A stretch of DNA of 64,000 bases, from the NCBI RefSeq assembly GCF_021134715.1, contig NC_060021.1, positions 11,874,501-11,938,500 on the forward strand, in the 5' to 3' direction. The position numbers were made by a program, and so were the translations under genes. Under the pieces are notes generated by a model that was not told where the DNA came from, searched no databases, and worked only from the letters and a program-made list of their open reading frames with translations. Positions 21,301 to 30,639 of this stretch are shown here, piece by piece (within the stretch, counting starts at the first letter, position 1; every line of letters starts with the position of its first letter). The stretch is from Daphnia pulex. Lineage: Eukaryota > Arthropoda > Branchiopoda > Diplostraca > Daphniidae.

Positions 21301-22423
21301 AGACGGTAATCATGAAGATTGGGAAGATTTAATCGACCCTTTACTCTTTGCCTATAGAAATTCAATTCATTCTTCGTCAAACGAGACCCCGTATTATATC
21401 ATCCACGGTAGAGATGCCAACATACCTATAAATGAATTTCTGGGAGCAATCCCTAAAACAAATATTTCACCCTCCGATTATGTAGGAAATCTGGTCAATC
21501 GTTTACGCTACACTTTTCAACGAGTACGGGAAGAAAGTGAAAAAGCGAGGGGGCGGCAACGAGAACAATATAACAAAAGAGCAAAGGAAAATAAATATGT
21601 AGTAGGGGATAGAGTTCTATTAGATATAGTGGTAGTACAAACCGGAGACAGTAAGAAATTTACTTCAAAATATAAAGGACCCTTTCGAGTAATTAAAACT
21701 TATAATAACAAGACAGTAGACATCGCCGACAATTCTTATAATATCCAACGCGTGCATGTGAATAGGCTAAAACCGCTGTTTGAAACGATGCTGTGGAAAG
21801 ACGAAGCGTGCCCAGAAATAGAGAAACCAGCCGAAATAAAAGACCCGCGCTTTAAGTCAATAAGTACGCAAGTAACAGAAGGAGCAGAGGATGAAGATGA
21901 CGAAATAAATAGCGAAGAATCAAGTATTTCAAGTGAAAGTAATGAGGATGGCTGGGAAACTTTTAGTAATGAAAGCGATTCAATTGAAACGGAAAACGAA
22001 GAAAACGTAAACGACGTAGGCCTAACAGACGAGGAAAATTCTAGCATAGATAAGAATAACGTCGAAAAAGAAACAACGAAAGTCAATGCAAATGAAAAGG
22101 AAAAAGGATTGCATACGGAGAGAAAAAGCACAAGTAAAGAGAAAAAGGGGAGCAATATTCAAAAAGCTAAAAATAGAAACTCGCGTCCTTATCGCGAGCG
22201 CGTTTCTCCCTGTCCACCCTCCCCTGTGTTAGCTGATATCATATTTAACGCGCCATCAACACCAACTCAGCCCCTTCAAGCAAATTTACACCCAGTAGCA
22301 ACGGCAGAGAAAAAGAAAGAAATAAAGAAGAAAGAAACAAGAAAAGTGGCCGATCCCAAATATTTGAATGAAAGACCCAAAAGAATTCGCCGCGAACCCG
22401 CCCGTTATAGAACAGATGTTTAA
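18263..22423 (+). CDS. pol: Pol: reverse transcriptase, RNase H, integrase
   Basis: The open frame has 1386 codons and begins right after an in-frame TAA at 18260-18262; it has no obvious initiator Met and is probably reached by frameshifting. Residues 60-240 carry short repeats (DKTQVWLNCEDP twice, then EP…RR segments) of unknown role. The reverse transcriptase follows, with catalytic Asp in LDLASGYYQ and YLDD at about residue 469. RNase H has FTDACDYGIGAVL at about 619. Integrase has an H-x-H…C-x2-C zinc site at about 833-875 and the DDE triad at IDFLGP, SDRGTNF and SNGETERFN (about 899, 960 and 996). A GPF module (YKGPFRV) is near 1137. An acidic and then basic tail of about 200 residues ends the protein. 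All catalytic motifs look intact. Confidence 0.95.
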   Translation: MVFTSNKTLPGGLEIRDFVSTVSNDGKYSLLVENHSMHSVCLPRSSQLGTIEIASSIIGKVKIDYDSSLGDKTQVWLNCEDPEKGNMDNDNKLRDKTQVWLNCEDPDKVEIDNDSSLGDKTHDCLRQYYEDPESFKEPQGYSRRNIVAADFFCEPKDFSRRILTVSENINEPEVYPRRSLVASESLKEPKVDLRRSFEATDFFCKPMEVAEDLKEPTFYNEVPKDLNSDLSLDLRSSDYLKQSRKIETENAYANAEKERSGKNPEVDSFEFPDVDLEFREPLSDLIFEFKKIFASETSELGSTDLIKHTIDTQGRGPIRLRPYRLHVKYKDIVLKLLADLKKAGIIEESISAWAAPVVIVIKKNGEIRVCVDYRKLNSITKKDSFPMPRIDDTLDKLYGKKFFSTLDLASGYYQIELEESAKEKTAFVIEDHLYQFTRMPFGLCNGPPTFQRLMNYALRDVLGKKALVYLDDVIIFSDTFEQHLKDLREVFELIREAKLTLKFKKCQFLQRSVNYLGHVITAEGIKPDPAKIEQIKNYKIPASADEVRSFLGFVGYYRKFSPDFGAIAKPLTRKTHKDMLKQPFTWTEEDQKAFETLRDRLVTPPILAYPNFNEKFLLFTDACDYGIGAVLSQVQNGEEHPIAYASRQLTKPEMKYCTTEKEALAIVYAIKHFKHYLLDRPFEIITDHAALQWLKNQKDSNGRLGRWAIELAGVNYEIKYRPGRVHQNADALSRMKIASLVTIQSTDKFQYVCEKQREDELCKEIKVYLETGELDQKYENKKPEWAKEIEYFEVVNGVLYRREILTKKSKRNEINHQLVLPLSLRLLVLKELHDGPMGGHLAFLRTYLKVKNNYYWPKMRKEIEEYCKACKECTENSKCTLKAYLHPHDLAQAPFQVIGIDFLGPITPASTNGNKYILVVTDYFSRWPEAFALKNQKALTTAKCLFDTVVTRHGMPNAIVSDRGTNFTSKLFKYFCEKLKIKHRLTTSYHPASNGETERFNRTITTMLRKQLKDGNHEDWEDLIDPLLFAYRNSIHSSSNETPYYIIHGRDANIPINEFLGAIPKTNISPSDYVGNLVNRLRYTFQRVREESEKARGRQREQYNKRAKENKYVVGDRVLLDIVVVQTGDSKKFTSKYKGPFRVIKTYNNKTVDIADNSYNIQRVHVNRLKPLFETMLWKDEACPEIEKPAEIKDPRFKSISTQVTEGAEDEDDEINSEESSISSESNEDGWETFSNESDSIETENEENVNDVGLTDEENSSIDKNNVEKETTKVNANEKEKGLHTERKSTSKEKKGSNIQKAKNRNSRPYRERVSPCPPSPVLADIIFNAPSTPTQPLQANLHPVATAEKKKEIKKKETRKVADPKYLNERPKRIRREPARYRTDV
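18266..18272 (+). promoter_or_regulatory. Candidate second -1 slip site (protease to pol)
   Basis: In the 40-base overlap the best candidate is G-TTT-TTA, in phase with protease (TGG TTT TTA). It departs from the strict X-XXY-YYZ rule at the first base. No strong downstream stem is visible by eye. Confidence 0.4.
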
Positions 22424-22626
22424 AAAAAAGAAAAATCTTGACCAAATTAAAAAATCTAATAAAACATAGAAACGCCCACGACGGATTCAATAGGAGGAAA
22501 GAGGGTTATTAGCCAAGAGATCGATCCTTGTTCACCCACTCCAACATTTACATTCGTACAGTGCGCAATATTCGTTTGTGTGTTCTTCTAAAGTTAAAGT
22601 TCTCTTCAAAAAAAAAAAAAAAAAAA

Positions 22627-23427
22627 ATGGATTCCCCATCACGCAGCGAAAGTTCTACCGACAGTGCTGATATCCGTAGGGTTGAGTTTGAAGACGGGCG
22701 GGTAGTGCACCTTCCAAACAGAATGCCCGAGGAGAGAGTTATGGAAGTGCGTAGTAGTCAACAGGACTTACAATTTTATCACCGTTACAACGCGGGTGAC
22801 GTTTGCCTGGGTCCAGGTGAGGACCACTGGGAGGCTCTAGGCCGTCGAAGTGAGCTCTCAAAAAATTTGATTACAGCGGTATATATGAACAGGCTATCGG
22901 AGTCAGTCAATACTGGCAATTGGGTTCAAGTGAGGGAGAACATGAGAGCTATACTCGATGTGGATCCGGCAAACAGACGTTCACCACTAAATTGGAACGT
23001 CCCGGATCAACAAAGACATCACTTCAACTACGAGCCCGTTGACGCAAGAGAAAGGGACGAACGAGAAGAAGAATATGAAGGATTCGGAGTCCCGTTCGTA
23101 AGACCAGTTCAAGATGTAAACGAAAGAGAAGAAAATAATGGCCGCGAATCCCCATTCGTGAGATGGAGACGCGAGCAACAGCAAGGCATCAACAATGGAG
23201 ACCCGTGGGGAGAAGAACCGGATGCGTGGGCCATACCATCTCCAAGAAACAGCCCAGTAGACCCACACCCAGAAGAGTGGGATATGTACTGGGGCCAACC
23301 GGCAGCGCCCCATTTAATCGAAAATCCACAACCGAATTGGATTCAACAAGGGAATGTGGGCCGTTCCAATCGGAGCGGGCTACCTGCAGAGGAGTGGGAG
23401 CGGGAAGAAGAAAGTCCCGAAAATTAA
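22627..23427 (+). CDS. Accessory ORF between pol and env, unknown function
   Basis: The ORF encodes 267 residues from ATG at 22627; the frame is also open upstream to 22528. A run of 20 A residues ends in the start codon, giving an A-rich lead-in. The protein is hydrophilic and has no signal peptide or membrane segment. It starts MDSPSRSESSTDSADIRR, has an RVEFEDGRVVHLPNRMP block, and ends in a Glu/Arg/Trp/Pro-rich region with repeated W (EEWDMYW, EEWERE). Gypsy elements usually lack a gene here. An accessory or regulatory protein, possibly from a spliced RNA, is an inference; I recognise no family. Confidence 0.65.
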   Translation: MDSPSRSESSTDSADIRRVEFEDGRVVHLPNRMPEERVMEVRSSQQDLQFYHRYNAGDVCLGPGEDHWEALGRRSELSKNLITAVYMNRLSESVNTGNWVQVRENMRAILDVDPANRRSPLNWNVPDQQRHHFNYEPVDARERDEREEEYEGFGVPFVRPVQDVNEREENNGRESPFVRWRREQQQGINNGDPWGEEPDAWAIPSPRNSPVDPHPEEWDMYWGQPAAPHLIENPQPNWIQQGNVGRSNRSGLPAEEWEREEESPEN

Positions 23428-23712
23428 TTAAAAAATTTGTTGTTTTGGATGTTCTGTTTTTTTTTTGCCATTTGAGGCTATGTACGCCTTTACATGCTTT
23501 TAAACATTCATTCTCTTATATGCTTATCCCCAACAAAAATATACTTTACCTTAATGCATCAAATAGAAAATAAATAAATTGTTCAGTAAATATCGAAAAA
23601 AAGAGCAGTAGGAAAAACAGGAATAGTGAGAAGGAAAAAGAAGTTTTAAAACATAACAAAGAATGAAAAAAAGGAGTAGAAAAGAGCGAGAGAAAGAGCA
23701 AGAGGGAGCATA

Positions 23713-23833
23713 CTATGAGAGACGAAGAGGGAGAATAAGAGGGAGAATAAGAGGGAGAATAAGAGGGAGAATGGGAGGGAGAAAAAGAGGGAGAATAAGA
23801 GGGAGAATAAGAGGGAGAATAAGAGGGAGCATA
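23713..23833 (+). repeat. 12-bp purine-rich microsatellite (GAGGGAGAATAA)
   Basis: GAGGGAGAATAA-type units recur about nine times with small variation, flanked by more GA-rich sequence (23640-23930). It lies in the untranslated gap between the accessory ORF and env of the retroelement. Confidence 0.8.
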
Positions 23834-24443
23834 CTATGAGAGACGGAGACTGAAGGAAGAATGAGGGAGGGCATGAGAGGAAGCATACCGTGAAAGAATA
23901 AGAAGTAGAAAACAAGAGAAAAAGAAAAACCATTTTGATATTTGCATTTTGATTTAAATAGTAGCCTATTCCGCGTCAATAGTGCAAACGCTTGAAATTT
24001 TCAAACAGTAAATTTACTTTTAGGTCAAGATAATGACAGTAGGCCTAGTTATTAGAACAAAAAACGAATTTATTTTCTTTGTAGACGCCGTTTTTCTTGA
24101 ATATTTCCCTTGCTTGCGCGTCCAGTATATATATTTACCCTCCAAAAAAAATCTTTACCCTCCCACATTATTATCCAATATCTTAATATTGTTCCATTCA
24201 TCGTGTTCTTTTCTATAATTGATTATATTTTGTCTTAAATTTGTTTGTAACCCATTAAAAAAACAAAAAAAATCGCTTTCGCTACGAGAAAATCTTAATA
24301 GAAAAAAAACCCACAACCGATGATTGATAAATGCTTTAAATGATAATTTTTATTATTTTTTTTTGAATCTTTTCTTACTGTATTGTTATATTATGTGTGA
24401 ATTTTGTATTACTCTATAAATTTTTGTCATCAGTAGCACGGGA

Positions 24444-26156
24444 ATGTTTGTTCTCCGTATGCTACTGCTGCTAGGCCTATACGCTCTAGGCCTAAACGCT
24501 CTCGAGGTCACCGTCTGTGATTGCGAGCAAGCGTCTCAAAAAGGAATCCTGCAATTCTCCGATGAAGACTGTCAGCCCGAAAAAAATGAAAATCGCACAA
24601 ATGCAGTTAATTATTCAGTATATACTGAAAAACGGGAAGAATTAAAATTCCCTGGCTATATTTGTGCAAGATGGAAGCAAATCAAACACATTACTACAAG
24701 CTTTTTTGGTCAAAAAGTGGTTGTGCCTGACAAAATTGCCTTGGAAACTTCACCTCTCGAGTGCCTAACAATGTACGAAAGCCGTCGGTGCAATGAACAA
24801 CCAATGACGATCAACGACAATAAATTTTTCTACGATCAAGAACCAGTGGAAGATGGATGGTGGTTGGAAACAGTCACAGTCGAAACTATCAACTGTGCCG
24901 TCGAAAAAATCCAACTGTACCAAGAAACAGAAGGGGAAAGTTTTTCAACTCCCCTTGGAATAGCGCCAGCAACAGCAGGCAGCATATCCCACAATCACCT
25001 TACTTTAATTTGGGATAAAACATTTACCGTAAAATCAGAGCCTAAAGCACGTCTGGTTGAATCTGGTGTCGCGATAATAATAACAACCGGCACACCGAAT
25101 AAATTCCGAATGCACGATGAAGAAAAAGAACTAGAATTTCACATACAAATAACGAACAAGAGGTGCCTCCCACCACTGACAACTTGCGACGTTAAAGCAG
25201 ATGCTTTTGACGTGATAGGCCAACCTAAACTATACATTTTCACAACACCAATTATTCCGAAAAATTCTTCGCTAGAGGAAGTGTCAAGAAAACGCCCGGT
25301 GTTGAAAGAAGATGCAAGTATTGATGTCGTCGCCAACTTTCAATACTTGCGTGACCAGCTCCTCGACAACGAAAACGACTTGACTCGAGAAATAGAGAAC
25401 TTACAGTGCGAAAAAAGAAAAGCTACCCATGAACGTGTTGTTTCTACAGCCCAGTTTAACGGATGGCTGGCAGCATCCATGGTCAACCTTCCGAAGTGTA
25501 CTAAACTGAGCGCGTTCGGAAAAACAGTGCTAGCTATTACTTGCAAAGTGCGCAACGTGTCGTTCGCTGCAGAAGTGACAAACTGTGGACCTCAACCAAA
25601 ATTTGAAAAATATACCATAAATCGTGACGGTTGGGAATTAGTTCCGTTTTCACCATGTTACTGGTCTGTAGGCTTTATAAACTTTAATGATAAGCCGTAT
25701 GCTTACAGCAATGGGACTTGGCGGCCAATCGTCGCACAGATTGTGGTCCCAACACAAACTTTGGCGCATTCATTTCGCTATAATGAAGTGAAATATTTTG
25801 ATTATGTGCATCAATCTAATCCAGCCTATAACGACGCCCTATTGGACAGCATGAACGTGCTAGCAGATATCGTTTCAACAATTAACGATCACTCCGCCGG
25901 AAATTTCACGCCATCTCACGTTCCAAGGACCACTAATATCTTAGTCAACGCCGAAGAATTGTCTGTCTACCCGGATTGGATTGAAAAAATAAAGAAATAT
26001 TTTCTTCTTGCAGTAGTCATCATCATCGCTATTATCCTGATTCGCATTTTTATAGCTTGTGGCTGTTGCAATCTGCTTAAAAGTTTTTGCTGTTTTCTAT
26101 GCAAACCTAAAGCTACCACCGCCGTCAATCCACGCGCGCGCCGTCCTTTGAATTGA
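24444..26156 (+). CDS. env: Env-like transmembrane glycoprotein
   Basis: The ORF has 570 codons. Residues 1-19 form a signal peptide (hydrophobic core LLLLGLYALGLNA). A Cys-rich ectodomain with several N-x-S/T sites follows, then one transmembrane segment near residues 517-538 (LLAVVIIIAIILIRIFIA) and a 30-residue Cys-rich, basic tail. This is the layout of a class I or III viral envelope protein. I see no clear furin site of the baculovirus-F type usual in errantiviruses. The block NGWLAASMVNLP with spaced Cys residues is reminiscent of glycoproteins of arthropod negative-strand RNA viruses such as chuviruses (tentative). An acceptor-like TCATCAG at 24433 lies just upstream, so expression from a spliced RNA is likely. 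Confidence 0.85.
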   Translation: MFVLRMLLLLGLYALGLNALEVTVCDCEQASQKGILQFSDEDCQPEKNENRTNAVNYSVYTEKREELKFPGYICARWKQIKHITTSFFGQKVVVPDKIALETSPLECLTMYESRRCNEQPMTINDNKFFYDQEPVEDGWWLETVTVETINCAVEKIQLYQETEGESFSTPLGIAPATAGSISHNHLTLIWDKTFTVKSEPKARLVESGVAIIITTGTPNKFRMHDEEKELEFHIQITNKRCLPPLTTCDVKADAFDVIGQPKLYIFTTPIIPKNSSLEEVSRKRPVLKEDASIDVVANFQYLRDQLLDNENDLTREIENLQCEKRKATHERVVSTAQFNGWLAASMVNLPKCTKLSAFGKTVLAITCKVRNVSFAAEVTNCGPQPKFEKYTINRDGWELVPFSPCYWSVGFINFNDKPYAYSNGTWRPIVAQIVVPTQTLAHSFRYNEVKYFDYVHQSNPAYNDALLDSMNVLADIVSTINDHSAGNFTPSHVPRTTNILVNAEELSVYPDWIEKIKKYFLLAVVIIIAIILIRIFIACGCCNLLKSFCCFLCKPKATTAVNPRARRPLN

Positions 26157-26176
26157 ATTACGGGGCGTAATTCAAC

Positions 26177-26190
26177 GGAGGTGGGAGTGA
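26177..26190 (+). other. Polypurine tract
   Basis: GGAGGTGGGAGTGA ends directly at the first base of the 3' LTR. It would prime plus-strand DNA synthesis. Confidence 0.8.
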
Positions 26191-26933
26191 TGTAATGAAG
26201 CGTCCGCTTAGATAGCGCGCGCTGAATTATTATACTATTTTATTTGAATATTATTCACGCATACCATATATAGTCATGTGCGAAACAAGCGCTATAGTTA
26301 TTTTAGCCAAGCTTTTATTTTATACGCTTCATGTACTGCTTCTTCCATTATTATAATTTTATTATGCTTAAACCAGCTTAATTAGAATTATGAAGCTAGA
26401 TTTGCAGCTACAAACACGTTTGTTTGCAGCTGCCAATCTGGAATGTTCTTACCTTTGTTCTCGATTTGCAAACATTTATATTTAGCATTTTGTACGAGGG
26501 TTTATAAGGAACTCTCGATCCGCCAGCTTCAGCTCAGTCTCTTTCAGTTCCAGTTCAGTCTTAGTTCTCTTCCAGTCTTTAGTTCTTGATTTACTTCCGT
26601 CTTGTGTTCCTGTTCTAGTCTTGATTCATCTTAGTTCCCTTCTTCAATCGTTTCTAACAGTTACCGGTCCCTTCTTGTGTACCGAGAATTATTAGTGTTG
26701 AGCTCTGTGTTGAGTTCTAGTGCTGTGTCAACAAGTGTCTTATCCTGTCTCCTATTTCTTCTATTTCTCATCTCAGTAACGGTATGTTATTCTTAATTAT
26801 TATTTGTGCTACTAGTTATTAGTGTTAGTCCAATACATCGGCTTGTGGGTAAAACGCCTCTGGTTGTTTATTCTTTATTATTTTTAGTCTTCTCTTTGTA
26901 AAGTTATTCCGTCCGAGAGGATGGATCTTTACA
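26191..26933 (+). repeat. 3' LTR (743 bp)
   Basis: This is the second copy of the LTR. It directly follows the polypurine tract and is followed by the target duplication CATA. Confidence 0.96.
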
Positions 26934-26937
26934 CATA

Positions 26938-27257
26938 CAACAAACTCCCCTTTAAATAATACATAACAGAACACAACCCTGAAGGAAATGGCTGTTGACT
27001 TAACGAAATCCCAAAATATTAAAAGTAACCAATGAATGCAAAGCTTAATCACATTTTAATTGTAAAATCTATAACTGGAAAAGATTGTCACCTTCAAATA
27101 GTGTATGTGTTCATGATGTTCACAGCACAGGGAAATGCGACTTCCATGCAGCCTGCACGATTTGATGGAAGCCCTAGATTGGATGGCTTAAGTTCCTTTT
27201 ATTGACAGGTGCCTGCAATCAAACATTACAAATGTTATGATCCACTTATATTTCAAT
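26938..27257. other. Non-coding right flank of the retroelement
   Basis: This is AT-rich host DNA between the CATA duplication and the next inverted repeat. No gene is seen. Confidence 0.4.
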
Positions 27258-27690
27258 AGACCTCTTGCACATTGCGGATAGCAGGATTCTTGTAGTCCGA
27301 CAACGCTGCAATCCGCCATATTGAGAAAACCACACCCTTTTTTAACACTGTCTCTTATGGAAGTATTTTTTCAAATTGCTTTTTCTCCTAACTGGATAAC
27401 AACTTCGACCAAAGAAAAATATTTAAAAATACTACATCATTCAGGTAATCCGTAGCATGTAAGTTTTCCACTATTGAAGTAGTGGAAGTCATACTAATTA
27501 AATGTTTTGTACAGGGCATATGGGCATTGTTTACATATGTAGGACCCAAACACCCCCAAACATGTATAGTTTACTTGTAATTTTTAACATGTAAACACTT
27601 GGTAATTGATTTTTCCTTATTATTTAGATTGTCATGTTTGACGAGGTATTGGTGGAAAATGCTGTAATCCATCTATTCGACCTCTCAAGA
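27258..27690 (+). repeat. Left arm of inverted repeat around the THOC7-like locus
   Basis: It is the reverse complement of 28420-28852, with scattered differences. Shared blocks include CTGCAATCCGCCATATTG and the exon-like sequence reading IVMFDEVLVENA. It is therefore an inverted second copy of the region upstream of the THOC7-like exons, including part of one exon (27628-27690). Confidence 0.85.
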
Positions 27691-27855
27691 AGAACTGGTG
27701 GTGTTATTTTTAAAAAGCAATATTTTGTGGCATTCCTTGTTGGATATGTATCGTTTGGATAGTTTATTCATACATAGATTTTTTTGTGTTTCAAATGATT
27801 TGTATTTGTTAGCATTATTTAAAATAGAGAATATGGATGCATACAAAATAGACAA

Positions 27856-28480
27856 TTAGGATGCTTCATCATCGTTGAGAAGTTGCTGTAATCCTTGGAT
27901 AGTTGAAATGAGTAAGTGAAATTGTTTGCGTCTTTGTTTTAATCTAGCTTCATATTTCTGACATTCACATTCTGAGGCTTCTAGTACCTGTCGCAATAGA
28001 GATAATTTCTCTTGGGTGCTCTTTCGATCAGGCTGTGTTTGAATAATGGCAGCCAAAGCATCATATTCCATTTTATTCCTACGAATCTGTCTTGCTTCTT
28101 GCAACTCCTTCTTGGTTGCTTCAATGTCTTTTTGAGCTGACACAATTCCTTCTTCGATCTGGTTGTAAAGGTCATCATATAGTGTTAATGCTCTGCAGTG
28201 TTCATTTCACAGCACCTAAAGGATTTTGTGGCAGCAAATTCACATTGGGAAATTTGACCGATCATTCTGGCATTAGATGCTTGTCTGTAAAACATAAAAA
28301 TACATCACATAAGCAAGTATAGGGGAAAATTTTACATAAAGTATAAATTATGGTGTTTTAAATTACCAACTTCGAAAGATAGCGTTCTTTTGCCTCGGTT
28401 GGCAAACTATCAGAATAGTTGGATAGGTCGAATAATTGGATTATAGCATTTTCCACCAATACCTCGTCAAACATGACAAT
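27856..28480 (-). pseudogene. THOC7: THO complex subunit 7-like gene, frameshifted
   Basis: On the minus strand, 28143-27856 encodes the C-terminal coiled-coil of THOC7. It contains ARQIRRNKMEYDALAAIIQ, QPDRKSTQEKL and RRKQFHLLISTIQGLQQ, and ends NDDEAS-stop. Upstream, SQCEFAATKSF at about 28240 matches the family's SQCEF segment but lies in a different frame from the C-terminal part, with a stop between them (near 28190). A candidate earlier exon (28480-28367, IVMFDEVLVENAIIQLF) also does not join in phase. THOC7 normally belongs to the THO/TREX complex that couples transcription to mRNA export. This copy looks decayed; a sequencing error or a mis-drawn splice is the alternative. It lies between the arms of an inverted repeat. 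Confidence 0.7.
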
Positions 28481-28852
28481 CTAAATAATAAGGAAAAATC
28501 AATTACCAAGTGTTTACATGTTAAAAATTACAAGTAAACTATACATGTTTGGGTCCTCATATGGTCCACATATGTAAACAATGCCCATATGCCCTGTACA
28601 AAACATTTAATTATTATGACTTTCACTACTTCAATAGTGGAAAACTTACATGCTACGGATTACCTGAATGATGTAGTATTTTTTAACATTTTTCTTTGCT
28701 CGAAGTTGTAATCCAGTTTAGAGAAAAAACACTTTGAAAAAATACTTCCATAAGAGACAGTGTTAAAAAAGGGTGTGGTTTTCTCAATATGGCGGATTGC
28801 AGCGTTGTCGGACTACAAGAATCCTGCTATCCGCATTGTGCAAGAGGTCTAT
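28420..28852 (-). repeat. Right arm of inverted repeat around the THOC7-like locus
   Basis: It pairs with 27258-27690. The spacer of about 730 bp between the arms holds the THOC7-like coding remnant. Confidence 0.85.
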
Positions 28853-30600
28853 CAGTTTAATTAATTATTTTACCATTGTAAAAGCAGAATGTTACTCAGC
28901 TTCTCGACGTGGTCGACAGCATGGTTTCCAAGTCTTTCAGCATCAAAATTCGTCTACAAATAAAAAATGAAATTAAACACTTTCAGGCCACTTTCACTGC
29001 ACATGCAATAGAATTTAGGTATCGAATCAATTATACCAAGAATAATAGCAAGCTCACGAACCGCCAACCCGAACCAACTAATACCCATCACATTCTAAGA
29101 AATGCCTCACAAGTGGCAATCCAGCTAATTAAGCCAACATCAAAATTCAATAAAAAGGTCTAAAAATGGCGACTCTTTCTCTCAGAACCACATGATTCAA
29201 CTAACAATGAACCAAGAAGGTAGGGGGCCTTAAAGGGCTAGCCTACGCCCAACAACTGAAGACAAACCTGGCCACAAGATGTCACCTTCAGCCAACAACA
29301 ATAACAATTTTTTTTTTTTTTTTTAAATTATTACGACTAAATCCATCAAGGGAACTTCACACTTTGATGGGTGGACCACCAATTTACCAAATTCGTCAAT
29401 CACTTCAATCAGGCTCTGAAAAGAGCGACTGATTTGGAAGTGGAGGACACGGAACCAACTGCAATTTACTTTGATTTCATCTTAGCTCAACGCCTTCCAG
29501 AGGTGAGCAGCTTCTGCGTTGCTACTCTTGTCCACCATCTTCGCTCAATCTTAGATTACAAATAATTCGTATCCTGCCATTCCTGCGTGTCAGGGCTCAC
29601 GAAATAGCGTTAACGGGATGAATTCTTCTTCTCTCCATACCCCTGCAAATAAGAAGAGAATTATAGTTGGATATTTTGCCTGCGTGTCAGACATCAGTCT
29701 AAATTTACTTCATTTAAAACTGGTAATAGATGAACAGTCTGGATTATTAAATATTTTTCCCCACATGGACTGTCTAACTGTTACAAGAAATCAGACATTA
29801 ATAGCTATTTTTCATAAGGGAATAGAAGTGGAGGAAATTAAAAAAATATAAAATATTAAATCAACTAAGAAGAATGTAAATGTAGGATACAGATGACAAT
29901 ACATACAATACAATTTGTGTTTTTCTTTTCTTCAGGTTCAGTTAACACCGACTTTAACTGAGGGAACTTTCAATTTGCTGGCAATATTTACCTGATTTGT
30001 TCTGAAGTGTTTCTTACAAAACGTACAGCCGGTAAAAAGAGACGACATCTTGGCAAAATGTAGGCCACACAAGGCCACATGATCAGCTGAAATTTCCAAG
30101 TAGAAATTATAGGCTAGGTTACCACACAAATAACTAAATTCACAAACAAATAATTAAGATTCAGTCACATCTAACAATCCAAACAGGAAATAGCCGAAAT
30201 ACCATTTTTAAGAAGAAAATGTCAGGAAGGAAAATACGCCGTACGGATTAATCTAACGATACGCTTTCAATCAGTGCTCGAAAACATTGGCGGCGGTCTT
30301 GCGTAACGAAGACTATAAGTAGTTCTAAATGTGAATCACAGATGGCGATGAAACTTGTTTTTTAGTCTGCTAAAACAGAGTAAAAAAAAGTCGAATAAAA
30401 TGTCTGCAATTATCCCACATCATTTCGCAAAATTGAAGAAATTCAAAATGTGAATGGTAACTTTCATCTTTTTAAACTGGCACTTAGTATCATAAGAATA
30501 TTTACACGTGAATGGCATGTGCTGTAACCGGCTTTCTGTTAAAATTTATTAGAAGATGATGAATTCCGTTCGCTGGATCTGAGTCCCAAGAAGTCGTTAA
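28853..30600. other. Non-coding stretch with scattered short ORFs
   Basis: The short ORFs at 28909-29163, 29371-29565 and 29618-29851 have no recognisable family. A 16-bp T-run lies at about 29310. The piece at 29371-29565 is somewhat protein-like but not assignable. Confidence 0.4.
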
Positions 30601-30639
30601 ATATGAGATCATACGGACGCAAAGTAGGCTATACAAGAG

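Larger units (their letters stand above)
13445..26933 (+). mobile_element. Complete Ty3/gypsy (errantivirus-like) retroelement with env
   Basis: Two 743-bp LTRs (13445-14187 and 26191-26933) read as identical, start TGTAAT and end TTTACA. They are bounded by a 4-bp CATA target duplication at 13441-13444 and 26934-26937. Between them lie a primer-binding site, gag, protease, reverse transcriptase, RNase H, integrase with a GPY/F-like module, an extra ORF, env and a polypurine tract. The domain order RT-RNase H-integrase is that of Ty3/gypsy. All main ORFs are open, so the copy is young and may be active. Unusual traits are 13.5 kb of length, a long gag N-terminal extension with a second ORF in another frame, and two -1 frame steps (gag to protease, protease to pol). 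Confidence 0.95.

Noticed and set aside
21736-22155. Ser/Phe-rich minus-strand ORF of 139 codons
   Set aside because: It is the complement of the acidic, Ser/Glu-rich tail of pol.
23646-23979. Leu/Phe/Ser-rich minus-strand ORFs
   Set aside because: They are the complement of the GAGGGAGAATAA microsatellite.
29371-29565. Possible retroelement gag fragment
   Set aside because: The short frame lacks any diagnostic motif and its surroundings show no other element parts.
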